A DNA stretch of 15,912 nucleotides from positions 1-15,912 of the forward strand of contig JBILVD010000022.1 of NCBI GenBank assembly GCA_044370655.1. The letters run 5' to 3'. This stretch comes from CAZFPN01 sp044370655 (GTDB lineage Bacteria > Pseudomonadota > Alphaproteobacteria > Rickettsiales > Deianiraeaceae). Below the pieces are notes generated by a model, which made no database searches, was not told the DNA's origin, and was given only the letters and a program-made list of their open reading frames with translations. The position numbers and the translations under genes are program-made. Shown in pieces: positions 1 through 7,072 of the stretch; positions within the stretch are counted from its first letter, which is position 1; each line of letters opens with the position of its first letter.

Positions 1-94
1 TTACCCTATTATCTTCTCCTGCACGAAAGTATTTATTACATTCCTTGCATTTGTATCTCTTCTTATTCCAAATAATACCACTTATTACATTCTT
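1..94 (-). pseudogene. Transposase N-terminal zinc-ribbon remnant, cut by the window edge
   Basis: Read on the minus strand, an open frame of 31 codons runs from 94 to the left edge. It contains RYKCKECNKYF followed by RAGEDNRV, which resembles the second half of the N-terminal zinc ribbon of IS1-like and related transposases (a Cys-x2-Cys pair, then a basic and aromatic stretch). The first Cys pair is not in this frame. An ATG at 98-96 opens a different frame reading MKECNKWYYLE and then a stop, which looks like the first ribbon half with its second Cys changed to Trp and a frameshift after it. The gene therefore appears broken at its 5' end, unless a frameshift is used. The rest of the element, if any, lies outside the window. 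The family assignment is by motif resemblance only. Confidence 0.4.
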
Positions 95-178
95 TCATAT
101 GAAACAAAAACTAATTTTAGTTAGAGGTATGATGGAGTATAATTAGATGTTAATCTCAATAAAAATTTTAAAAAAAAC

Positions 179-207
179 TTGACAAATATTTTTAACTAAT
201 TTAACGA
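179..207 (+). promoter_or_regulatory. Promoter of the barrel gene at 233
   Basis: A perfect -35 TTGACA (179-184) sits inside CTTGACAAA. Exactly 17 bases later comes TAACGA (202-207), a poor -10 that keeps only the leading TA. The ATG at 233 lies 54 bases from the first T of the -35, matching the other promoters here. A perfect TATAAT at 212-217 is also present, but it would leave a 27-base spacer. It could be the true -10 of a promoter with no recognisable -35. Confidence 0.55.
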
Positions 208-232
208 GAATTATAATTTATTTTACTAAAAA

Positions 233-934
233 ATGAAAACTCTATTATACTTTTTATTAGGTTTCATACTTATTTTTAAAATTTCGCACTCTAGGGGATA
301 TAACTTTTCCGTTGATTATGAGTTTTCTAATGGTGATGATGGGAAAACTCAATCAGTTGAGATAATGAACGAGTTTTCTTTAACTGATAGAATATTTCTG
401 GGGTTTGACTTTTTGACTGAAACTACGGAAGGGAAAGATTTTAAGTATTTCAACTTTCATCATCTTATAAATTTTGAACCTTCTAAAGATGTAACAATTG
501 GGTTGCAAAATAGCATGCGTTTTTATAAAGCCGAGGAAGATGAAATGAAGTATCATTATGAAATTAAAGCTATTTTTTCTCATTCTAAAGAGGTTGGTAT
601 TTATAAGAACTTCACGCTTGAGAATGGTTATAGAAGAAAATTTATCGGATTTGAACCTGATGTTTTGAAGTCTAATTTTAAGCTTGACTTGAGAATTGTT
701 GAAGGTGTAGACTTTGTTTCGGACCTTGAAACCTATATAGGATTGAATAAGGGTTATAACTTCGACTTAACTTTAGCGACGCTTTATGTTGGTGCAGGTT
801 TTAATTTATTAAAAGGTGATTTTTTTAAAGATGTATCTCTTGCTGTTAAATATAGAATAGACTTAGGAGGCAAGGAGTATGAAAACAGAAAAGGTTTGAT
901 GATTTCTTTCTCTAAACCTTTGAATATTTTTTAA
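233..934 (+). CDS. Small outer-membrane beta-barrel candidate, unknown family
   Basis: The protein has 233 residues. The N-terminus MKTLLYFLLGFILIF is a signal-peptide-like basic and hydrophobic stretch, with probable cleavage near residue 20 (SHS/RG). The remainder alternates short hydrophobic or aromatic strands with acidic and lysine-rich turns, as in small transmembrane barrels. It ends in a strand terminated by Phe (SFSKPLNIF), the C-terminal signature read by the BAM assembly machinery. No enzymatic motif is visible and I do not recognise the family. It is probably monocistronic, because a new promoter for pstA begins one base after its stop codon. A periplasmic beta-rich protein is the main alternative. 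The outer-membrane placement is inferred from composition and the terminal Phe. Confidence 0.7.
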   Translation: MKTLLYFLLGFILIFKISHSRGYNFSVDYEFSNGDDGKTQSVEIMNEFSLTDRIFLGFDFLTETTEGKDFKYFNFHHLINFEPSKDVTIGLQNSMRFYKAEEDEMKYHYEIKAIFSHSKEVGIYKNFTLENGYRRKFIGFEPDVLKSNFKLDLRIVEGVDFVSDLETYIGLNKGYNFDLTLATLYVGAGFNLLKGDFFKDVSLAVKYRIDLGGKEYENRKGLMISFSKPLNIF

Positions 935-935
935 C

Positions 936-964
936 TTGACATTTTAGAAATTAGACTTTATTTT
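936..964 (+). promoter_or_regulatory. Promoter of the pstA-helicase-dsbB run
   Basis: TTGACA (936-941), 17 bases, then TATTTT (959-964). The start codon at 986 is 50 bases from the first T. The element begins one base after the upstream stop codon (932-934), so there is no room for a terminator between the two genes and read-through is likely. Confidence 0.6.
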
Positions 965-985
965 CAATTATCAAATTTTACTTCA

Positions 986-2101
986 ATGTTGAAAGATACG
1001 GGTTGGGACTTAATAAAAAGACGTAGCTTGAAAGAAGCTTTTTTTAAATCGCTTTGCAAGTCTATAACTTTTACTTATCTATTTATAGTTAGCTTTTTTC
1101 TTTTTATTATAGTAAAATTTGGTATAAACGCATTCTTAGCGGTTAAAATAAAAGTGCAAGATGTAGAAACTCTAAAACTTGCCTCTAGTGTAATTTCTAA
1201 TAATTCTTTAAACAAAAAATTGCTTGAAAATTTTGAAGAAGGCAATATTATTTGGCTTGATGTTAAGGGTAAATTCGGCATTTATTACAAAGAAAAACAG
1301 AAATATGATAAAAAATGGAATAATATCATTGCTCACTTAAAATCTGAAAATGCTATAAGAGTTAGGTTTTCTAGCAAAATTCTCACAAATCCTGACTCTT
1401 CCTTACAAGAACAGGCGGGGCTTTTAGGTGCAATAAAAGGCACTCTGCTTGTAGTTGTAATATTCATAAGTTTTGCAAGTGTTATCGGGATTGCTACGGG
1501 AGTTTATCTTACTGAGTTTTCAAAAATTAAGTTTTTAAAAAACCTTATAACGCTAAACATAAGTAATTTGGCGAGCATACCTCCAATCATATATGGAATT
1601 TTTGCTATCAACTTTTTGATAAATATACTAAATATTCCTAGGTCTTCTAGCTTGCTTGCGGGCTTGATATTAGGGCTTTTAACTCTTCCTATTATCGTTA
1701 TTGTAACATCAGATGCCCTTAAGAGCGTTCCTTCTTACTTGAGATTTTCCGCTAAAGCACTAGGTTTAACTGACATGCAGACGGTTTTTAGAGTGTGCTT
1801 GCCTTACTCCTTTCCTAGAATTTTAACAGGAATATTACTTACGCTTTCTCGTGGAATAAATGAGGCAACACCATTGATTTTGGTTGGTATGGCAAGCTTT
1901 ATACAGTCCCCCCCTTCGGGATTTTTTGACCCTTCAACAACAATTGCAACTCAAATTTATTTATGGATTATAAACCCAGACGAGGCCTTTGTGGAGAAGG
2001 CTTTTGGCAGCATATTGATATTACTTATTATTGTTGGCTCAATTAATCTCTTTGCTAGTTTTATTAGGTATCGTGTCATGAAAAAAACTACAATGCGATG
2101 A
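986..2101 (+). CDS. pstA: Phosphate ABC transporter permease PstA
   Basis: This 371-residue inner-membrane protein is one of two permease subunits that normally form the phosphate channel with PstC and are powered by PstB. A first membrane helix at about residues 26-47 is followed by a roughly 100-residue soluble segment, as in alphaproteobacterial PstA proteins with an N-terminal extension. The permease core starts near LLGAIKGTLL, with several further helices. It includes the coupling (EAA-type) loop SAKALGLTDMQTVFRVCLP and a conserved segment here reading NEATPL where GETAPL is usual. pstS, pstC and pstB are not in the window, so partners must be encoded elsewhere. The ATG at 986 lies 22 bases after the -10. 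The stop overlaps the next start as ATGA, implying translational coupling. Confidence 0.88.
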   Translation: MLKDTGWDLIKRRSLKEAFFKSLCKSITFTYLFIVSFFLFIIVKFGINAFLAVKIKVQDVETLKLASSVISNNSLNKKLLENFEEGNIIWLDVKGKFGIYYKEKQKYDKKWNNIIAHLKSENAIRVRFSSKILTNPDSSLQEQAGLLGAIKGTLLVVVIFISFASVIGIATGVYLTEFSKIKFLKNLITLNISNLASIPPIIYGIFAINFLINILNIPRSSSLLAGLILGLLTLPIIVIVTSDALKSVPSYLRFSAKALGLTDMQTVFRVCLPYSFPRILTGILLTLSRGINEATPLILVGMASFIQSPPSGFFDPSTTIATQIYLWIINPDEAFVEKAFGSILILLIIVGSINLFASFIRYRVMKKTTMR

Positions 2102-3321
2102 TAGAGGAGATTTTAATTAAAATAAAAGCGGGAAATAACCTTTTTATAACTGGTGGGGCAGGTTCGGGCAAGAGTTATACTCTTATGCGTTTGAAGGAGA
2201 GGCTTGGAAAAGAGCTTGCACTTACTGCTTCAACGGGCGTTGCTTCGCTTAACATTGGCGGAATTACTATACATTCTTTTGCAAAACTTGGTATTGGGAC
2301 TGATAGTCTTGAAAAAATTCTACTAAAGATTGCAAAAGACAAGAAATGCGAGAAGCGTCTTTTAAATGTTAGATACCTTGCGATTGATGAAATTTCTATG
2401 CTTTCCGCAAAGTTTTTGAATTTATTAAACAGGATTTTGAAGGAAGTAAGAGGAAATGATGCCCCATTTGGTGGTGTTATTATGTTGTTTTTTGGTGATT
2501 TTTTGCAACTCCCCCCTGTAATAAAAAACTATGAGGAAGACGGTCTCTGTCTTTTTTGTGAAAGTTGGCGTGAGGGGGAGTTTGAGACAATTCTTTTGAC
2601 ATCAAATCACAGGCAAAAAGACGATATTGATTTTTTTGAAATGCTAAGATGCATTCGTATGGGGCAAAACTTAGATGATGCTTACAAAAAACTGCAATCA
2701 CGTGTTGGCGTGAGGACGGAGAGGAGGATTATTCAGCTTGTTTCTCACAAGGAGCAGGCGAATTTGATAAATCAGCATAATTTGGGGCTTCTGCCCTTTG
2801 AGGAGAAGATTTTTACCGCTAAATACGAGGGGAAGGAGGAGTTTATTAGGGCTTATCTCCCGCATTTTGAGGAGAATGTTGTGCTAAAATTGAAGAGGGG
2901 AGCTAGGGTTATGCTTAATTTTAACCTCAATGTTGAGGATGGGCTTTACAACGGCATTCTTGGAAATGTGATAGATTTTGATGAAAAGGGCTTTCCCGTT
3001 GTGTTTTTTGATGAAATAAAACAGCCAATTTTGGTGATGCAAAATGACTTTTTGATAGAGGATTCCTTTACATCTGAGGTTTTATTTTGCTTTACGCAGG
3101 TGCCACTTCAGCTTGCATATGGGGTTACTATTCATAAGTCGCAAGGTTTAACTTTTGATTTTATAAAAGCGGATATAAGCCGTTGCTTTGCAAATGGGCA
3201 GGCATATGTTTCTCTTTCTCGTGCAAAAACTTTAAATGGGCTTTTTTTGGAGCCTTTTGGTAAACATATTTTTAAATCGGATGCGAGGGTTACGAGTTAT
3301 TATTCAAACCTTGGGCGTTAA
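2098..3321 (+). CDS. Pif1-like ATP-dependent DNA helicase (SF1)
   Basis: This 407-residue protein has the helicase motifs of the Pif1/RecD-like branch of superfamily 1B, enzymes that unwind DNA 5' to 3' and often act on G-quadruplexes or replication blocks. Motif I is GGAGSGKS (residues 19-26), followed by motif Ia ASTGVASLNIGG with IHSFAKLG. The Walker B motif is AIDEISML (D97, E98), motif III is FFGDFLQLPPV, and the C-terminal motif is VTIHKSQGLTFD (residues 343-354) followed by YVSLSRAKTL. The length fits the compact bacterial Pif1 class, with no accessory domain beyond the core. It overlaps pstA by 4 bases and dsbB by about 41 bases, so the three genes are probably cotranscribed although their functions are unrelated. 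The exact physiological substrate cannot be read from the sequence. Confidence 0.88.
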   Translation: MIEEILIKIKAGNNLFITGGAGSGKSYTLMRLKERLGKELALTASTGVASLNIGGITIHSFAKLGIGTDSLEKILLKIAKDKKCEKRLLNVRYLAIDEISMLSAKFLNLLNRILKEVRGNDAPFGGVIMLFFGDFLQLPPVIKNYEEDGLCLFCESWREGEFETILLTSNHRQKDDIDFFEMLRCIRMGQNLDDAYKKLQSRVGVRTERRIIQLVSHKEQANLINQHNLGLLPFEEKIFTAKYEGKEEFIRAYLPHFEENVVLKLKRGARVMLNFNLNVEDGLYNGILGNVIDFDEKGFPVVFFDEIKQPILVMQNDFLIEDSFTSEVLFCFTQVPLQLAYGVTIHKSQGLTFDFIKADISRCFANGQAYVSLSRAKTLNGLFLEPFGKHIFKSDARVTSYYSNLGR

Positions 3322-3736
3322 ATGGCTCTTGATTTTGATTTTATTTGGTATTATGGCGTTTTTTACGCTTGAGTTTGGTTTTGAATTGAAGCCATGTAAA
3401 TTATGTATATTACAGAGAATTCCTTACTATATTGCTTTGCTTTGTGTTTTGGTTTTACCTCCAAGGTATGCAATTTATCCCGTGCTTGCTTGTTTTATAT
3501 GTGCTTTTTTTATTGCGATTTTTAATATAGCGGTGGAAGAAGGGGTTGTGAATTATGTTTGCAACTCTTCAAAAAATGCGGATACGATTGAAAGTTTGAG
3601 AAGTTATATTTATAACACACTTCCTGAATGCACTTTGAAGTCGAAGATTTTTGGTATGAGGGTTACTATTCTTTCTCTAATTTATGATTTAATTTTAATT
3701 TTATCTTGTGTTTTTTTGATTAAGAGACGTAAGTGA
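3281..3736 (+). CDS. dsbB: Disulfide bond formation protein DsbB
   Basis: An inner-membrane quinone reductase that reoxidises periplasmic DsbA. From the ATG at 3281 the protein has 151 residues. The first redox pair is C39-K-L-C42, just after the first membrane helix, and the second periplasmic pair is C94 and C117. Four hydrophobic helices are visible, and it ends in a basic tail (IKRRK). The frame stays open upstream to an ATG at 3236, but that would add residues not expected in the family. Starting at 3281 places the CxxC at the position seen in E. coli DsbB (about 41-44). A TTG at 3311 is another possible start. Its 5' end lies inside the helicase gene, implying coupling. dsbA is not in the window. 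Confidence 0.85.
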   Translation: MRGLRVIIQTLGVKWLLILILFGIMAFFTLEFGFELKPCKLCILQRIPYYIALLCVLVLPPRYAIYPVLACFICAFFIAIFNIAVEEGVVNYVCNSSKNADTIESLRSYIYNTLPECTLKSKIFGMRVTILSLIYDLILILSCVFLIKRRK

Positions 3737-3893
3737 GGGGAGTAGATTTTGATTTTTGTTTGTTTTAGTTGCTTTATAGGTGTAAAAAGTGCTGTTTTTC
3801 TTTTAGTTTATGAGAGATTTTTTGTTTTTTTCTCCTTTAAAGATGTTTAAAGCTTGAATTATTGAAGATGTATCTAGTAAAAATGATATTTTG
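3737..3893. other. Convergent intergenic spacer with AT-rich stem-loop
   Basis: A T-rich 157-base spacer lies between dsbB (plus) and rpe (minus). It holds a perfect 7-base inverted repeat, CTTTAAA (3835-3841) and TTTAAAG (3846-3852), with a GATG loop. On the plus strand the T-run precedes the stem instead of following it, and on the minus strand the following sequence is A-rich, so it is not a canonical intrinsic terminator. No gene is seen here. Confidence 0.35.
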
Positions 3894-4547
3894 CTAAACA
3901 TGGTTTTTTAAAATTTGGACATTTTTTTGAAAGTTGTCTCTATCTTTAAACAGGAAATTGCCTGCAACAAAGGCGTTTGCACCTGCTTTTGATGTAAGTG
4001 TGTGGGTTTGTGCGTCTATTCCGCCGTCTACTTGTAAGATGATGTCTTTATTTGTTTTGCCTATCATTTTTCTTACTTTTTCTATTTTGGAAAGTTGGGA
4101 GTGGATAAAGTTTTGCCCTCCAAAACCTGGATTCACTGTCATAATTAAGACTAAATCAAGCTCTGAGAGAATGTATTCTAAGGTGCTTTCGTGAGTGGTA
4201 GGAACGAGGGAAACTCCTGCTTTTAAGCCAAAATTTTTGATTTGTTGAATTGCTCTTTCAAGATGGATAACTGCCTCTGTGTGAATTGTGATGATGTCTG
4301 CCCCTGCTTTTGCGAATGCTTCTATGTATTTTTCTGGGTTTTCAATCATCAAGTGGCAATCAAGAGGAATTGTGGTTGCTTTTTTAAGGCTTTGCACGAC
4401 AATGGGACCGATGGTGAGGTTTGGCACAAAATGCCCGTCCATTATGTCTAAATGAAGCATGTCAACTTTTGCTTCCTCGCACATTTTAATTTCGGACTTC
4501 AAGTCCGCAAAATTAGCGGAGAGTAAAGAAGGGCAAACTAAGGGCAT
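3894..4547 (-). CDS. rpe: Ribulose-phosphate 3-epimerase
   Basis: Interconverts ribulose 5-phosphate and xylulose 5-phosphate in the non-oxidative pentose phosphate pathway. It is a cytosolic TIM barrel of 217 residues, the usual family length. Visible family motifs are the N-terminal CPSLLSANFADL, the metal-binding and catalytic segment MLHLDIMDGHFVPNLTIGP, DCHLMIENPEKY, MTVNPGFGGQNFI and the late QVDGGID, which carries the second catalytic Asp, followed by GANAFVAGNFLF in the phosphate-binding loop. The ATG at 4547 fits both the N-terminal motif and the promoter spacing. It is transcribed away from rpoD, with the two -35 elements back to back. No linked pentose phosphate gene is nearby. Confidence 0.95.
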   Translation of the reverse strand: MPLVCPSLLSANFADLKSEIKMCEEAKVDMLHLDIMDGHFVPNLTIGPIVVQSLKKATTIPLDCHLMIENPEKYIEAFAKAGADIITIHTEAVIHLERAIQQIKNFGLKAGVSLVPTTHESTLEYILSELDLVLIMTVNPGFGGQNFIHSQLSKIEKVRKMIGKTNKDIILQVDGGIDAQTHTLTSKAGANAFVAGNFLFKDRDNFQKNVQILKNHV

Positions 4548-4567
4548 ACAAATAACAAAATAAGTTT

Positions 4568-4596
4568 TTTCTAAATCAAAAAATAATATTTGTCAA
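4568..4596 (-). promoter_or_regulatory. Promoter of rpe
   Basis: On the minus strand, TTGACA (4596-4591) is followed after 17 bases by TAGAAA (4573-4568). The rpe start at 4547 is 49 bases from the first T. Only the TA of the -10 is conserved. Its -35 is the left arm of an inverted repeat whose right arm is the rpoD -35. Confidence 0.55.
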
Positions 4597-4612
4597 CTTT
4601 TTTCTTGACAAA
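4589..4612. repeat. Inverted repeat formed by the two divergent -35 elements
   Basis: TTTGTCAA (4589-4596) and TTGACAAA (4605-4612) are perfect 8-base inverted arms around an 8-base centre. Each arm contains the -35 hexamer of one divergent gene, rpe to the left and rpoD to the right. Two polymerases could probably not bind both promoters at once. The repeat could also serve as an operator. Confidence 0.7.
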
Positions 4613-4633
4613 AATAATTTTTTATGATAAGAA
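4605..4633 (+). promoter_or_regulatory. Promoter of rpoD
   Basis: TTGACA (4605-4610) sits inside CTTGACAAA. After 17 bases comes TAAGAA (4628-4633), a weak -10. The ATG at 4661 is 56 bases from the first T. A better -10 match, TATGAT (4623-4628), would leave only a 12-base spacer. Confidence 0.5.
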
Positions 4634-4660
4634 ATTATTTGTATCATTATTTATTTGCAG

Positions 4661-7072
4661 ATGGCGAATTTCTCAAAAATAAAGTCCAACATAAGTACGA
4701 CTTCTTCTGGAAAAGTGCTAAAGGAAAAATCCCTTTTAAAATCTATAAAAGAGAAAATAGCTGCAAAAATTGCAAAAAAGCAAGAAAAGATTGAAGTAGA
4801 GGAAAAAAAGGCTACAAAAGAAGCTTTGAAAAAAGATATAGCAAAAAAGCCTTCTGTAAAAACTTCTAAGGAAGAAAAGCGGGTAAAAAATTTAGAAAAA
4901 TCGTCTAAGTCTTCTAATTCAAAGGTTAAAACTCCAAAAATTAAGGACTTAAAGGTTAAAACTTCAAGCGTTGAAACTTCAAAAATTGATGAAATAAAGT
5001 CTCCAAAAATCTCAAAAAAAGAGCCCTCTAAAGATATTTCAAAAAAAAATGATAAAAAATTGAAAAATTTAGTTGACAATAAAAAAAAATCGTCTTTAAA
5101 TAAAATTCTAGCTAACAAAAATACAAACATAATGTTAAAAGAAAAGACGGTAGAAGGAGCAAAACCTTTAGCAAAAAACAGTGATGCAAGGCAGGAAGGC
5201 TCTGTTGCGGTGCTTAAAATGGCAAAAGACATAATAAATAAAGCAAAAGCGGATGGAGGAGTGATTACCTATAACGAAATTATAGAGATGCTTCCCATTG
5301 ATGTTTCGCCTGAGTATTATTCGGCCGTTATATCATTTTTGCAGGACTATGGAGTGCAGATTGCCAAATCCAAGTCAAAAAAGTCTAGCGAGGAAAGTGA
5401 TGAGACGGCGGAAGTTCAGATTGGCTCTAAAAATTCTACAAAAACTTACATAAAAGAGATAGGTTCTATGCCACTTCTTACAAAGGAAGATGAGGTTTCA
5501 ATTGCAAAAAAAATTGAGGATGGTAAAAACTCTGTGATTGAGGTGATGATTCAGGTTCCGCTTACTCTTCAAAAAATTATTATGATGTATGATGACATTG
5601 TAAATGATGCAATTTTAATAAGAGAAGTGGTTGAGATAGACTCTCTTTATTATTCAAAATATGGGGAGCAAGAAGGGGACATATACAGCGAGGCTCAAAC
5701 TGATGAATTTGAGGAAGAAATGGACGATGAAGGCTATGTAGAAGATGAAATGTTAAGCGAGAAAGAAGATGGGGGGGATTTTTTGAAAACGGGAACTATT
5801 TCCTTTTCTGTTATGGAAAAAACCTTGAAAAATGATGTGGTTTCTGGTTTTACTGAAATTGTAAAAATTGCAAAACAGATGCTTGCTTTAAATGCAAAAT
5901 CTGGAGCGGATAATATCTTAGAAAATCAAAAATATAAAACGCTTGCCTCCGAAGGTTATGAAATCTTGAAAAATATTAAAATCCATCAAAATATTGTAAA
6001 TGCAATATTGCACGAGATTTTTGAGGTTAATAAGGAAATTATTAAAAATGAGGTTTCAATTGCAAAAACTATTTCCGCTTTTGGTATTAATGAATATCAG
6101 GTAATTGAGGAGCTTTTTAAGTCCAACTATATTGTGGAAGATGAGGACTTACTAGACCAAATCTTCTCAAATAAAGACGTTAAGGAAATTAAGAATAAGA
6201 AAATCCTTACAGCAATAATAGGGAAAAAATTTGATGTTAAGAACTATATTGCAAACATTAATCTTTTAAGGCAGAAAAAGGTGCAAACTAAAATTGTGAC
6301 GTTTAAGACGCTTGTTGCGATGCTTCAGAGGAATAATCGTGAGACAAGAAAAGCTAAAAGAGAGATGATTGAGGCAAACTTGAGGCTTGTGGTTGCGATT
6401 GCAAAGAGATATGCGAATAAAAACGTTCCACTTTTGGACTTAATTCAAGAGGGGAATATTGGGCTTATAAAAGCGGTTGACAAGTTTGAATACCGTAGGA
6501 GTTGCAAATTTGCTACATATGCAATTTGGTGGATAAGGCAAAGGATTGTGCGTGCGATAAATGACCAAGGGCGGTCCATTAGAATTCCCGTTCATATGAT
6601 TGAAAATTGCTCAAAAATGAATAAGGTTGCACGAGATTTAATGGCAGAACTGGGGCGGGAGCCTTCTCCTGAAGAAATTGCAAACAAGATGAGCATTGGA
6701 GTTGACAAGGTGATGAAAATGATGCGTATAGTGAAAGACCCTATAAGCCTTGAAACTCCTGTAAGAGATGACGATGAAAACTCTGTTGGAAACTTTATTG
6801 AAGACCCTAACACTAAGTCTCCATATGAGCTTGTAGCGGAGCAATTTTTGAAGGAAATTACATCAAAACAGCTTGCAACTTTAACTCCGAGGGAAGAGAG
6901 AGTTTTGAGAATGCGTTTTGGAATTGGAATGGCGTCAGATCACACATTAGAAGAAGTAGGGGAGCAATTTGGTGTAACTCGTGAGAGGATTAGGCAAATT
7001 GAAGCGAAAGCACTAAGAAAGTTAAAGCATCCAACGAGGGGGAGCTATCTTGAAGATTATATTTATGAGTAA
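4661..7072 (+). CDS. rpoD: RNA polymerase primary sigma factor RpoD, with long basic N-terminal extension
   Basis: The housekeeping sigma subunit directs RNA polymerase to most promoters. It has 803 residues, against about 613 in E. coli. Residues 1-190 are a lysine and serine-rich, low-complexity tail. Region 1.1 begins near residue 197 (ADGGVITYNEI) and region 1.2 near 260 (TYIKEIGSMPLLT). A non-conserved acidic segment follows at about 335-375. Region 2 starts near 562 (EANLRLVVAIAKRYANK) and region 4 near 739 (LTPREERVLRMRFGIG), ending with the -35 reader VTRERIRQIEAKALRKLKH, which is canonical. The -10 reader is not: aligned to E. coli sigma-70, Y425 is Cys, T432 is Ile, A438 is Arg and T440 is Val. 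The ATG at 4661 is preferred over an in-frame TTG at 4655 because it fits the promoter spacing and common start usage. Confidence 0.95.
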   Translation: MANFSKIKSNISTTSSGKVLKEKSLLKSIKEKIAAKIAKKQEKIEVEEKKATKEALKKDIAKKPSVKTSKEEKRVKNLEKSSKSSNSKVKTPKIKDLKVKTSSVETSKIDEIKSPKISKKEPSKDISKKNDKKLKNLVDNKKKSSLNKILANKNTNIMLKEKTVEGAKPLAKNSDARQEGSVAVLKMAKDIINKAKADGGVITYNEIIEMLPIDVSPEYYSAVISFLQDYGVQIAKSKSKKSSEESDETAEVQIGSKNSTKTYIKEIGSMPLLTKEDEVSIAKKIEDGKNSVIEVMIQVPLTLQKIIMMYDDIVNDAILIREVVEIDSLYYSKYGEQEGDIYSEAQTDEFEEEMDDEGYVEDEMLSEKEDGGDFLKTGTISFSVMEKTLKNDVVSGFTEIVKIAKQMLALNAKSGADNILENQKYKTLASEGYEILKNIKIHQNIVNAILHEIFEVNKEIIKNEVSIAKTISAFGINEYQVIEELFKSNYIVEDEDLLDQIFSNKDVKEIKNKKILTAIIGKKFDVKNYIANINLLRQKKVQTKIVTFKTLVAMLQRNNRETRKAKREMIEANLRLVVAIAKRYANKNVPLLDLIQEGNIGLIKAVDKFEYRRSCKFATYAIWWIRQRIVRAINDQGRSIRIPVHMIENCSKMNKVARDLMAELGREPSPEEIANKMSIGVDKVMKMMRIVKDPISLETPVRDDDENSVGNFIEDPNTKSPYELVAEQFLKEITSKQLATLTPREERVLRMRFGIGMASDHTLEEVGEQFGVTRERIRQIEAKALRKLKHPTRGSYLEDYIYE

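Noticed and set aside
212..217. Perfect TATAAT as the -10 of the gene at 233
   Set aside because: It lies 27 bases from the TTGACA, and no -35 is visible at 17 bases. The TA at 202 fits the geometry of the six other promoters. It is kept as an alternative in the promoter entry, not as a feature.
3835..3852. Intrinsic terminator between dsbB and rpe
   Set aside because: The stem is perfect but entirely A and T apart from one pair, and neither strand has a T-run after it. The T-run on the plus strand comes before the stem.
4651..5232. A 193-codon open frame on the minus strand opposite the start of rpoD
   Set aside because: It mirrors the lysine and serine-rich tail of rpoD, which reads as Phe and Ser on the other strand. 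It has no start context, promoter or family resemblance, and covers the rpoD promoter-proximal end only by chance.
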